Assembly (NCBI GenBank): GCA_040769125.1
Contig: JAXGLO010000001.1
Location: forward strand, 1,054,001 to 1,118,000
Origin: CAIXSE01 sp040769125
Lineage (GTDB): Bacteria; Actinomycetota; Thermoleophilia; UBA2241
DNA length: 64,000 nt
Direction of reading: 5' to 3'
The translations under genes were made by a program, and so were the position numbers. Below the pieces are notes generated by a model. That model was not told the origin of the DNA, ran no database searches, and saw only the letters and a list, made by a program, of their open reading frames with translations. This document shows, piece by piece, positions 52,815 through 60,946 of the stretch (positions are counted from its first letter, which is position 1; each line of letters opens with the position of its first letter).

Positions 52815-53608
52815 TGGACCTCGATCTGACGCTGCGTCACTACTATCTGATCAGCGTCGCGATCATCTGTGTCGCGCTGGCGGTCTTCGCGTGGCGCTTC
52901 GAAGGACGCAAGCCGAGGGCCCGTGAGGTCGTCGTCATCGCCGTGCTGGTCGCGCTCGCCGTCGCCGGCCGGGCGGCGTTCTTCATGGTGCCGCAGTTCA
53001 AGCCTGTCGCGGCGCTGGTGATCATCTCGGGCGTCGCCCTGGGCGCCAACTCGGGGTTCCTCGTCGGCGTTCTCTCGGGCTTCGTCTCCAACTTCGTGTT
53101 CGGTCAGGGCCCGTGGACGCCGTTTCAGATGATCGGCTTCGGGCTGCTCGGACTCCTTGCCGGGCTCGTCTTCTACCACGTTCGTATGAGCGGCGATGGC
53201 GCGGCGCCGGTACTGGAGGGTGCAGTCGCGGAAGGTGACGCGGCGCCGGCGGACGCCGCGCCGGTGAGCGCCACGTTGGGCTCCGGCATGGTGGTCGACG
53301 TGCAACCGGCTGTAGGCAGCCTGCTGGCTCCCGCGCTGGCTCGCAAGAGGTTCCATCGAACGCGCCTCATCTGGCTGTGTGTTTTCGGAGGCCTCGTGAC
53401 GTTCTGCGTGTACGGACCGATTGTCGACGCGGCCGCCATGCTCATCTTCCCCCAGGAGATCAGCGCCAAGGTGGTGCTCCTGACTCTCGCGTCCGGCGTG
53501 CCGTTCAACTTCGTCCACGCCGCCTCGACGGTCATCTTTCTGCTGATCCTCGCGCAGCCGATGCTCGAGAAGCTGGAGCGGGTCAAGCACAAGTACGGGC
53601 TGCTGTAA
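52814..53608 (+). CDS. ECF transporter substrate-binding (S) component, substrate unknown
   Basis: The product is 264 aa with about six to seven hydrophobic helices and an Ala/Asp-rich loop (about 130-175) between the halves. The segment RAREVVVIAVLVALAVAGRA and the following GVALGANSGFLVGVLSGFVS with FGQGPWTPFQMIGFGLLGL is typical of S components that pair with group II ECF modules. It is encoded with its own T and A genes, so this is a dedicated (group I) importer. The upstream DUF4430 and barrel genes make a corrinoid the first candidate. The sequence does not prove it. Confidence 0.82.
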   Translation: MDLDLTLRHYYLISVAIICVALAVFAWRFEGRKPRAREVVVIAVLVALAVAGRAAFFMVPQFKPVAALVIISGVALGANSGFLVGVLSGFVSNFVFGQGPWTPFQMIGFGLLGLLAGLVFYHVRMSGDGAAPVLEGAVAEGDAAPADAAPVSATLGSGMVVDVQPAVGSLLAPALARKRFHRTRLIWLCVFGGLVTFCVYGPIVDAAAMLIFPQEISAKVVLLTLASGVPFNFVHAASTVIFLLILAQPMLEKLERVKHKYGLL

Positions 53609-53624
53609 GGGCGCTGCCGATGGC

Positions 53625-53717
53625 CAGGGGTTCTGTGTGCGCCAGGGCAGCACGCCGGCCAGTACCGGCTCACCTACCGGCCGCACAGGGGCTCTGTGTG
53701 CGCCGGGGCAGCACGCC
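53625..53717. repeat. 32-bp direct repeat
   Basis: Copies at 53625-53656 and 53686-53717 (30 of 32 identical; core ctgtgtgcgcc-ggggcagcacgcc) are separated by 29 bp. They lie just inside the putative right edge of the island. Confidence 0.7.
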
Positions 53718-53779
53718 ATCTCGGCGATGGCAGTGCGGGGGAAGAGCTTGGGGCCTGTGAGCGCGACCATCTTCCGGAG

Positions 53780-53817
53780 TCCCAAGGTCGAAGGTTCGAA
53801 TCCTTCACTGCCCACCA
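53780..53817 (+). repeat. Putative attR: partial copy of the tRNA-Lys 3' end
   Basis: It matches 33804-33841 at 37 of 38 positions, from the anticodon stem through the T arm to CCA. No matching tRNA 5' half is present upstream. The direction is the same as the intact tRNA. Confidence 0.6.
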
Positions 53818-53937
53818 CGCTCCCACGGCGTGGGCTCGCCCCGTACCCTTCCCGGTTGCCCGGCCTTTCGCCGCTCTGCTATGTTGCGTGACCATGGTCG
53901 AGAGCCGCGCACACACCGGTACCGGGCCGTCTGCGGC

Positions 53938-54657
53938 GTGAGCAGTGCCGGTGGCTCATGCGGGTCCGCCGGGCGGCGCGCCCGGCCGCGGCCGCGTTCC
54001 TCGGAGCGCGCGCGAGAGGGGTGCGAGGCGGGTGGGCGACGCAGCCTGAAGAACGCGTACACCGACGGCGCCCGCGCTCGCTTCCTCCGGGCGGGGGTTG
54101 CGCTGGCCCGGGCCGGCGTCACCGCCGACATGCTCACCATTGTCGGCCTTCTGCTGCACGTCGTGGCCCTGCCGCTGATCGTGACCGGCCACTTCATTCT
54201 CGCGGCGCTCATCTTCGCCGTCGCCGCGGTCTGTGACGCGCTCGACGGCGCCGTCGCTCGCGCGGGAATCGGCGCGACGAAAGCGGGCGCCTTCCTCGAC
54301 TCCACGACCGACCGCATCTCGGAGCTGCTCATCTGTGGGGCACTCGTCGTGTTCATGGCACGGGCTGAACGCTGGTGGGAGATGATTGCCATGCTCGTGT
54401 TCATGGGCGCGTCCCAGCTGGTCTCGTACACGCGCGCCCGCGCCGAAGCCCTGGGCGTCGGCTGCAAGGTGGGCCTCATGTCGCGGCCGGAGCGTGTGGT
54501 GCTGCTGATTGTCGGCTTGGTCTTCAGCGGTGTGCACGTGAGCGGGGTGAGCCTGCTCACTGTGGCGATCTCTGCGCTGGCCGTCCTCACCTCTCTCACG
54601 GTCGTGCATCGCATGATGCACGTGATGCGCAAGCTCCGTGCCGGGGAACCGTCCTGA
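53938..54657 (+). CDS. CDP-alcohol phosphatidyltransferase, probable phosphatidylinositol-phosphate synthase
   Basis: The product is about 239 aa from the GTG at 53938; the start is uncertain because the conserved part begins near SLKNAYTDG. The CDP-alcohol motif is complete: CDALDGAVARAG followed by GAFLDSTTDR. About five to six membrane helices. The next gene makes inositol 3-phosphate and the one after is a GT4 enzyme, so the likely reaction is CDP-diacylglycerol plus inositol phosphate to phosphatidylinositol phosphate. A phosphatidylglycerophosphate synthase is the alternative. Confidence 0.78.
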   Translation: MSSAGGSCGSAGRRARPRPRSSERAREGCEAGGRRSLKNAYTDGARARFLRAGVALARAGVTADMLTIVGLLLHVVALPLIVTGHFILAALIFAVAAVCDALDGAVARAGIGATKAGAFLDSTTDRISELLICGALVVFMARAERWWEMIAMLVFMGASQLVSYTRARAEALGVGCKVGLMSRPERVVLLIVGLVFSGVHVSGVSLLTVAISALAVLTSLTVVHRMMHVMRKLRAGEPS

Positions 54658-54837
54658 GGCGCTTCTGTATGCGTGGCCGTGGCCGGCTGTGCCAGGAGCG
54701 TTACGGCCGGGCGCGGCGAGCTGCGTGATATACTCTCGCGCGTTGTTGTGAGCTCCGGGGACGCGCTTCGCGCGCCGGGGCAGAGTACCAGTTGAGGCGG
54801 TCGTCTCGCGGCCGCGAGACGTGGAGGTACACCTATC

Positions 54838-55941
54838 TTGGGTAACCCAGTGCGCGTCGCGATCCTCGGCGTGGGCAACTGTGCGTCGTCGTTTGTGCAG
54901 GGCGTTGAGTTCTACAGGAACGCCAAGAAGGACGACTTCGTGCCCGGCCTGATGCACCCTGTCCTCGGGGGCTATCACATCAGCGATATCGAGTTCGTGG
55001 CGGCGATCGATATCGACAAGCGGAAGGTGGGCGCCAGCCTCAGCGAGGCGATCTTCACCGCTCCCAACAACACCGTGAAGTTTGCCGACGTGCCCGACAG
55101 GGGAGTCAAAGTCGTCCGTGGCATGACTCATGACGGCCTCGGCAAGTATCTCTCGCAGATCATCGAGAAGGCTCCGGGCTCCACGGCCGACATCGCCGGC
55201 ATCCTCAGGGAGACCCAGACCGATGTGGTGGTCAACTACCTGCCGGTGGGCAGCGAGCAGGCCACCAAGTGGTACGCGGAGCAGATTCTCTCCGCCGGCT
55301 GCGCCATGGTGAACTGCATCCCCGTCTTCATCGCCCGTGAGCCCTACTGGCAGCGTCGCTTCGTGGATGCCGGCGTGCCGATCATCGGCGACGACATCAA
55401 GAGCCAGGTGGGGGCCACTATCGTGCACCGTGTGCTCACACGCCTGATGCGCGAGCGCGGCGTCAGGCTGGAACGTACGAGCCAGCTCAACGTCGGCGGC
55501 AACACCGACTTCCTTAACATGCTCGAGCGCGAGCGCCTCGAGAGCAAGAAGATCAGCAAGACCAACGCGGTGACGAGCCAGCTCGACTACGAGATGGGGG
55601 CGAAGAACGTCCACATCGGCCCGAGCGACTACGTGGAGTGGCTCGACGACCGCAAGTGGGCCTACGTTCGCATGGAGGGTCGCACCTTCGGCGACGTGCC
55701 GCTCAACATCGAGCTCAAGCTCGAGGTTGTCGACTCGCCTAACTCGGCCGGCATCGTCATCGACGCCGTCCGCTGCGCCAAGATCGGCCTCGACCGCGGC
55801 CTCGCCGGCTCGCTCGAGGGGCCCAGCAGCTACTTCATGAAGTCGCCGCCGGTCCAGCACCCCGACGACCTCTGTCGCCGCATGACGGAGGAGTTCATCA
55901 GCGGCCAGGGCGCGGGCGCCACCGCCGTCTGCCGGGGCTGA
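54838..55941 (+). CDS. ino1: Inositol-3-phosphate synthase
   Basis: The product is 367 aa from a TTG at 54838 with GGAGGT about ten bases upstream. It turns glucose 6-phosphate into inositol 3-phosphate with NAD. Conserved parts: LGVGNCASSF, NYLPVGSEQATKWYAEQ, GDDIKSQVGATI and QLNVGGNTDFLNM, the actinobacterial form. The leader contains a perfect hairpin GTCTCGCG-GC-CGCGAGAC at 54801-54818. Inositol phosphate feeds phosphatidylinositol and possibly mycothiol-like compounds. Confidence 0.95.
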   Translation: MGNPVRVAILGVGNCASSFVQGVEFYRNAKKDDFVPGLMHPVLGGYHISDIEFVAAIDIDKRKVGASLSEAIFTAPNNTVKFADVPDRGVKVVRGMTHDGLGKYLSQIIEKAPGSTADIAGILRETQTDVVVNYLPVGSEQATKWYAEQILSAGCAMVNCIPVFIAREPYWQRRFVDAGVPIIGDDIKSQVGATIVHRVLTRLMRERGVRLERTSQLNVGGNTDFLNMLERERLESKKISKTNAVTSQLDYEMGAKNVHIGPSDYVEWLDDRKWAYVRMEGRTFGDVPLNIELKLEVVDSPNSAGIVIDAVRCAKIGLDRGLAGSLEGPSSYFMKSPPVQHPDDLCRRMTEEFISGQGAGATAVCRG

Positions 55942-55990
55942 CTTCTGCAGGCGGGCGTGCCGCAGCGGCGCGCTCCGCAGCATTGTCGAC

Positions 55991-57883
55991 ATGAGCCGCA
56001 AGATCGGCATCCTCACCCCGTTTCTCTGGACCTCGCCATCGGGGGTGAACCGTCAGGTGGCGTCGCTCGCTTCAGAGCTCACGGCAGGGGGGCATCGCGT
56101 CACGGTCATCGCCCCGAGCGCCGATCGTGAGCTGGTGGCCGGGGCGAGGCGGCGTGTCGAGGCGGTTCTCATCGGGGAGCGCGCCGCTATCTTCGGCGAC
56201 GACGAGCCCTATCCCAGATACTTCTTCGCGGGGGCCACCTATGCGGTCCGCGAGAGACGCTCGCCCAAGCTCATCGCGGCTCCGGCCGGCCTGATCGCCA
56301 ACATCGACGTGCTGCTCGAGACGGAGGATCTCGACCTTCTCCACCTGCATGAGCCGTTCGTTCCCGGGCTTGGCTGGGCGGCCCTGCGCCATGCGTCCTG
56401 TCCGCTGGTCGCGACCTTCCATGCCAACCCGGAGCGGCTGGCGCCGCTCCTTAGCACGCGGCCTCAGCTGCGCCGGCTCTTCGACTCGCTGGACGTAGCG
56501 ATTGCCTCATCGTACGCCGTGCGGGACGTCGCGGCCCTCGCGCTCCCCGGCGCCTATCGCGTAATCCCGCCGGGCGTCGATCTGGAGCGCTTCCGGCCGG
56601 GCGACGGCAGAGCTCCCGGCCCTGTGCGGCTCGTGTTCGACGGGGCGGAGCTTCGGAACTGCGGGCTCGGGGTGCTGCTGCGCGCCCTGCGGCGTCTGGA
56701 GGATCTCGCCTCCGCGTTCACGGTAGACGTGTACGGCCCGCCTGCCCTGGAGCGCCGCTACGCGCGCCTCGTGTCGCCGGCGTTCTCCGGGCGGGTGGTC
56801 TTCCACGGCACAGTGCCCGCTTCGGCGTGGCCGGAGATCCTCCGTGGCGCCGACGTGGTCTGCGCCCTGTCGCCGGGTCCGGCGACGGTCGCGACTACTC
56901 TGCTCGAAGCCATGGCCAGCGGCGCGACCGTGGTCGCATCGGCTCTGCCGGTGCACGGCGAGATCGTGCGTGACGGCGTCGACGGGGTGCTCGTGCGGTC
57001 GCGGGCTCCCCGTGAGCTGGCTGCGGCGCTGCGACGTCTTGCGGAGGAGCGCGGTCTGCGTGAGCGGTTGGCCCTCGAGGGCCTGCGGAGTGTGCGGCGC
57101 TACGACTGGAAGCGCGTCGCCGGTGAGATCAGCGACGTCTATGATGCGGTGACGGCCCGGCGGCGGCAGCCGCTGCCGCGCCGCTCCGGCCGCCGGCGCG
57201 AGCTGTTCGCCGATTTCCATATTCATTCGCACCACAGCAAGGATTGCGTGATGCCGGTGGCCGACATCCTCGAGCGCGCCCGCGAGGTGGGGCTCGATGT
57301 TGTGGCGATAACCGACCACAACAGCGTCGAGGGCGGCCTCGAGGCGCGCGAGCTCGCCGATCGCTTCGGCCTACGCGTGATCGTCGGCGAGGAGGTCAAG
57401 ACCAGCGAGGGGGAGGTGATCGGGCTCTTCCTGCAGCGCACGATCCCCGGCGGCATGTCGTTTGCGGAGACTATCGCGGCGATCAAGGAGCAGGGTGGGA
57501 TCGTTTATGTCCCGCATCCGTTCGATCGGCTTCACACCATCCCGAGCCCGCAGGTTCTGCGCGCCAACGTGGCGGACATCGACGTGATCGAGGTGTTCAA
57601 CTCGCGTCTGGCGTTCCCCCGATTCAATGAGCTCGCCGAACGCTTCGCTCATCGCTATCGGATACCGGCAGCCGCCGGCAGCGATGCTCACGTACTGCCC
57701 GGCATCGGCACGGCGTTCTGCGGAATCGACGACTTCGAGGGACCTGGTGATTTCGTCGACGCTCTCGCCGAGAGCCGCATCGTGCGCTGCCCGCGCAGTC
57801 GCCTGTACCTGCAATCGCTCAAGCTCATCCAGACGACGATGGCCGGCGCACACGCGGAGGAGCAGGGGGGTCGCTCCGCCTGA
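55991..57883 (+). CDS. Fusion of GT4 glycosyltransferase and PHP phosphoesterase domains
   Basis: The product is 630 aa. Residues 1-385 are a GT-B fold GT4 enzyme of the PimA type: LTPFLWTSPSGVNRQV, LHLHEPFVPGLGW, VIPPGVDLERFRPG, TTLLEAMASGATVV. Residues about 410-600 form a PHP domain with metal-binding ADFHIHSHHSKD, TDHNSVEGG, VPHPFD and GSDAHV. PHP enzymes remove phosphate from small molecules. Placed after the CDP-alcohol transferase and Ino1, the protein could both dephosphorylate and mannosylate phosphatidylinositol phosphate, but that is inference. Confidence 0.85.
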   Translation: MSRKIGILTPFLWTSPSGVNRQVASLASELTAGGHRVTVIAPSADRELVAGARRRVEAVLIGERAAIFGDDEPYPRYFFAGATYAVRERRSPKLIAAPAGLIANIDVLLETEDLDLLHLHEPFVPGLGWAALRHASCPLVATFHANPERLAPLLSTRPQLRRLFDSLDVAIASSYAVRDVAALALPGAYRVIPPGVDLERFRPGDGRAPGPVRLVFDGAELRNCGLGVLLRALRRLEDLASAFTVDVYGPPALERRYARLVSPAFSGRVVFHGTVPASAWPEILRGADVVCALSPGPATVATTLLEAMASGATVVASALPVHGEIVRDGVDGVLVRSRAPRELAAALRRLAEERGLRERLALEGLRSVRRYDWKRVAGEISDVYDAVTARRRQPLPRRSGRRRELFADFHIHSHHSKDCVMPVADILERAREVGLDVVAITDHNSVEGGLEARELADRFGLRVIVGEEVKTSEGEVIGLFLQRTIPGGMSFAETIAAIKEQGGIVYVPHPFDRLHTIPSPQVLRANVADIDVIEVFNSRLAFPRFNELAERFAHRYRIPAAAGSDAHVLPGIGTAFCGIDDFEGPGDFVDALAESRIVRCPRSRLYLQSLKLIQTTMAGAHAEEQGGRSA

Positions 57884-57974
57884 AGAGGCGTGGTTCCGGC
57901 TCCGCAGGGTCACCGGCGAGGGATTCGCGCATGTGGCGCGAACAAGCTAAGGCAGTCCCTGAAGCGAGGATCGA

Positions 57975-58577
57975 GTGGCGCAACCCAGCGAGATCTACGA
58001 CAGATACCTGACCCGGGCCATCGCGGAGATCAACGAGGTCACCGGAGAGATCCTTCGCTGCTCGCGCTGCAGCCACACCCGGACGATGCCGGTGATCGGC
58101 TCCGGTCATCCTCTGGCCGACGTCTTCCTGCTCAAGTACCAGGCGCGTCCCTCGGAGCTGCACGAAGGCGTCGCGTTCTTCGGTCGGTCGGGGGCGGCCC
58201 TCATGAAGAGCTGTCAGCGTCTCAGCATCGATCCTATGCAGCTGTACGGGACCAATGTGGTCAAGTGCGGGGCTGTGCGCGAGTCCCATCCCGAGGCCCG
58301 CTGTCTCGATCACCTGCGGCGAGAGCTCGCAGTGGTCGGCCCCAAGCTCATCGTGGTGATGGGCGAAGACACTCTGGCTGCACTCAACGCCGCGGCCGTC
58401 CCGCTGGCCCGTCCGCTGGAGTATGAGCCCGGCGCGATCGCGGAGTTCACGCCGGGCGTCGAGGTGCTCGTCACTCCCGACATCGACCTCTGCCTCGACG
58501 AGCGGCTCCTCAAGGCCGCCTTCTGGAAGGCCTTCCGCCGCCTGGGCGACTGGTACGACGACACGCCGCCGTTCTGA
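57975..58577 (+). CDS. Uracil-DNA-glycosylase-like Fe-S protein with altered active site
   Basis: The product is 200 aa from a GTG. It has the four cysteines of family 4/5 UDGs: CSRC near residue 29, and TNVVKCGA with EARCLDHL. FFGRSGAALM matches the PFVGxSGxxL motif. The catalytic GEAPG segment is replaced by LLKYQARPS, and the C-terminal HPS-type motif reads TPDIDLC. The glycosylase activity is therefore doubtful. The Fe-S cluster and DNA-binding fold may be kept. Confidence 0.7.
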   Translation: MAQPSEIYDRYLTRAIAEINEVTGEILRCSRCSHTRTMPVIGSGHPLADVFLLKYQARPSELHEGVAFFGRSGAALMKSCQRLSIDPMQLYGTNVVKCGAVRESHPEARCLDHLRRELAVVGPKLIVVMGEDTLAALNAAAVPLARPLEYEPGAIAEFTPGVEVLVTPDIDLCLDERLLKAAFWKAFRRLGDWYDDTPPF

Positions 58578-58583
58578 TGCGCC

Positions 58584-59348
58584 GTGAGTGAACGGCCCGC
58601 GAGGCCGCAGGTCTCCGTCGCGGGCCTCCGCCAGCCTCAGCGCTCAGTCGTCGCCGGCCTCGTCGCAGCCGCCGTCATCATTGCCTGGGGGCTGGGCAGC
58701 GGTGTTCTTCCCGAGCTTCCCGTGCGCCTCAACATCATGGCGTCGTCGGCGTTAGTGCTCTCGTGTGCGGCGGTGCTCGTCTGGTCGCTTCTGCCGGGGC
58801 AGGCACTGGGCCGCCGCCTGCCTCTCGTCACCGTCGCTGTCCTGCCGCTGGCTGCGCTCTTCGTGTGGCTCGGATGGATCCCGTTCGCCAATCTCGCCAA
58901 GATCGTGGCCGCTGCGGCACTGGGCATCTGGATCGCCGCCGAGATCGAGCATCTCAGCTGGGTGGTGATCGTGGCGGTCGTGTCGGCGCTCGTCGATATT
59001 GTGAGCGTGGCGGCCGGCCCCACCAAGGCACTCCTCGACCAGGGGCCGGTGGTCGTCGGCTACTTCACGGTGGCGGTCACATGGATGGGCTACACGTACC
59101 GGGAGGCATACACCGGGCTCGGCGTCAGCGACGTGATCTTCCTTGCGCTCTATCTGGGCGCTGCGCGTCGCTTCGGTCTCCGTACGGGCTGGAGCGCGGC
59201 CGCGATGGTCGCTTCATTTCTGGTCACCCTCGCGGCGGCGATGTGGTGGACGGCGCTGCCGGCGCTGCCGCTGCTCGCTGTCGCTTTCCTGGCCGTGAAC
59301 GCGGATCTCATCAGGGAGCGGCTGCGGGGCGATGCGCGGCCCGGGTGA
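58584..59348 (+). CDS. Polytopic membrane protein, presenilin/SPP-like aspartyl protease candidate
   Basis: The product is 254 aa from a GTG right after the UDG-like gene, with about eight hydrophobic helices. Two Asp residues lie within membrane helices in suitable contexts: D138 in VSALVDIVSV and D183 in YTGLGVSDVIF. They resemble the YD and GxGD motifs of presenilin/signal-peptide-peptidase enzymes. The second motif reads GLGVSD, so the match is loose. A plain hypothetical membrane protein is the alternative. Confidence 0.5.
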   Translation: MSERPARPQVSVAGLRQPQRSVVAGLVAAAVIIAWGLGSGVLPELPVRLNIMASSALVLSCAAVLVWSLLPGQALGRRLPLVTVAVLPLAALFVWLGWIPFANLAKIVAAAALGIWIAAEIEHLSWVVIVAVVSALVDIVSVAAGPTKALLDQGPVVVGYFTVAVTWMGYTYREAYTGLGVSDVIFLALYLGAARRFGLRTGWSAAAMVASFLVTLAAAMWWTALPALPLLAVAFLAVNADLIRERLRGDARPG

Positions 59349-59384
59349 GGCGGCTTCGCGAGGGCGGAGTTCTCGGAGGGCCCG

Positions 59385-60770
59385 TCAGCTGCGTGTGAAG
59401 AGGGCGACCGTCTCGATGTGGTGCGTGTGCGGGAACATGTCGACCGGGGCCACGCGGCTGAGGCGGTAGCCGAGCTCGACGAGTTCGGCGCCGTTGCCGG
59501 CCAGCGTGGACGGATTACACGAGACGTACACCAGGCGGTCGGCGCCTAATGCGGCGGTGCGTTGCAGAGCCTTGCGGGCCATGCCCGCGCGGGGAGGGTC
59601 GGTGATCACCACAGCCGGCCGCCAGGCGTCGTCGGCACGCCCGGCGTCGAGCACCGGGTGCGGCGGGAACCTGAGCAGTGGCCGCACGTCGCGGGCGTGG
59701 AACTCGATGGTGTCGATGCCGGCGAGTCGCGCGTTCTCGCGCGCCGCAATGATCGCGTCCTCCTGGATCTCCACCGCCTGCACGTGGCTCGCACGTCGTG
59801 CCAGCGGCAGGCTGAGCGAGCCGATGCCGCAGTAGAGATCCGCGGCCGGCCGGGCCGGGTCGGCGGCGGCGAAGCGCAGCGCCGTCTTGTAGAGCACGTC
59901 GCACATGGCGCTGTTGGTCTGAAGGAAGGCCGTTGCCGGCACGTGCAGATCCTCGCCCGCGAGCCTCTCGCGGAGATACGGCGGCCCGAGGAGCATGTGC
60001 GGCCCGTCTCCGACGGCCGCGTCGGCGGGCGCGTCGTTGACGGTGACCGCGAGCGACGTGCAGTCACACAGGTCGGCAACGCGTGCGGCCAGCTCCTGCT
60101 CTTGGGGGAAGCGAGCGGCGACGAAGAGGTTGAGGAAGAGGTCGCCGCTGCTCAGTCCCTCGCGCACCACGAGGTGACGCAGGAGGCCCTCGTGGCGCGC
60201 GCTGTCGTACGGACGCAGCCCGAGAGAGCGGCTGGTCGCGGCCACGGCCCGTCGCGCCCGGTTGATCCGCTCGGAGGCCAGGCGGCAGTCGTGGAGCTCG
60301 ACGATGTCGCGCCACGAGCCTCGACGGTGGAGTCCGAGAAGCAGCCGGCCAGCGTCGTCGGCGCCGAACGAGAACTCCATCTTGTTGCGGTAGCGCCAGG
60401 GATCGGCCATGCCGCGGATCGGCTCACGCACGAACCCCTCGAGGTGGCCGATCCGCTCGAGCGACTCGACGACCTGCTGCTCCTTGTACTCGAGCTGGGC
60501 GTCGTACGAGAGAGCCTGCCACTCACAGCCGCCGCACTCGTGCGTGTGCTCGCAGACGGGGGGCACGCGGCGCGGGGAGGGCTCCAGCAGCTCGAGCAAG
60601 GTCGCCTCGGCGTGGCTCTTCTTGCGCCGCGTGATGCGGGCGCGCACGCGGTCGCCCGGCACCGCTCCGCGCAGGAAGACGACGAAGGCCTCGCTGCGGG
60701 CGACGCCCCGGCCTCCGTAGGCGAGGGCCGTGACGTCGAGCTCAAGGATGTCTCCGGGGCGAGGCGGCAT
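59385..60770 (-). CDS. Class I SAM-dependent RNA (uracil-5-)-methyltransferase, TrmA/RlmD family
   Basis: The product is 461 aa; the ATG at 60770 is chosen because the TRAM domain begins at once (GDILELDVTALAYGGRGVAR). Fe-S cysteines lie in CEHTHECGGCEW. The methyltransferase domain shows DLYCGIGSLSLPLA (SAM binding), TDPPRAGM and the catalytic Cys in YVSCNPSTLAGN. It methylates uridine in rRNA or tRNA; which one cannot be read from sequence. It is divergent from the next gene. Confidence 0.93.
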   Translation of the reverse strand: MPPRPGDILELDVTALAYGGRGVARSEAFVVFLRGAVPGDRVRARITRRKKSHAEATLLELLEPSPRRVPPVCEHTHECGGCEWQALSYDAQLEYKEQQVVESLERIGHLEGFVREPIRGMADPWRYRNKMEFSFGADDAGRLLLGLHRRGSWRDIVELHDCRLASERINRARRAVAATSRSLGLRPYDSARHEGLLRHLVVREGLSSGDLFLNLFVAARFPQEQELAARVADLCDCTSLAVTVNDAPADAAVGDGPHMLLGPPYLRERLAGEDLHVPATAFLQTNSAMCDVLYKTALRFAAADPARPAADLYCGIGSLSLPLARRASHVQAVEIQEDAIIAARENARLAGIDTIEFHARDVRPLLRFPPHPVLDAGRADDAWRPAVVITDPPRAGMARKALQRTAALGADRLVYVSCNPSTLAGNGAELVELGYRLSRVAPVDMFPHTHHIETVALFTRS

Positions 60771-60946
60771 GGTGGCTGAGTGTACCGGCTGCCTCGCGCG
60801 GCTGCGAATCGCTAATTGTCCACCAGGAGAGCCCGCCAAGCCCTGTCGGCGCGGCAGTGCGAGCTGGTAGAGTCGGCGAAGACAGCGGTGGCCAGGGTGG
60901 CAGCTCGATCTGCGGCCCGGCTCAGGAAACGTGCAAGGAGCCGCCA

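Larger units (their letters stand above)
53609..53937. other. Noncoding island edge with direct repeats and partial tRNA
   Basis: About 330 bp without a supported gene. It holds a 32-bp direct repeat and the tRNA-Lys 3' fragment. Frames that cross the tRNA-like part are shadows. Confidence 0.65.

Noticed and set aside
33842..53780. Hidden integrase or transposase inside the putative island
   Set aside because: I looked for tyrosine or serine recombinase and DDE motifs in the frames of this interval and found none; only an HNH-associated repeat without nuclease residues is present.
53727..53817. A complete second tRNA-Lys or unusual tRNA at the island's right edge
   Set aside because: GGCAGT at about 53727 could pair with ACTGCC, but no D arm or seven-base anticodon loop can be built, and the distance is too long. 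A tRNA 3' fragment fits better.
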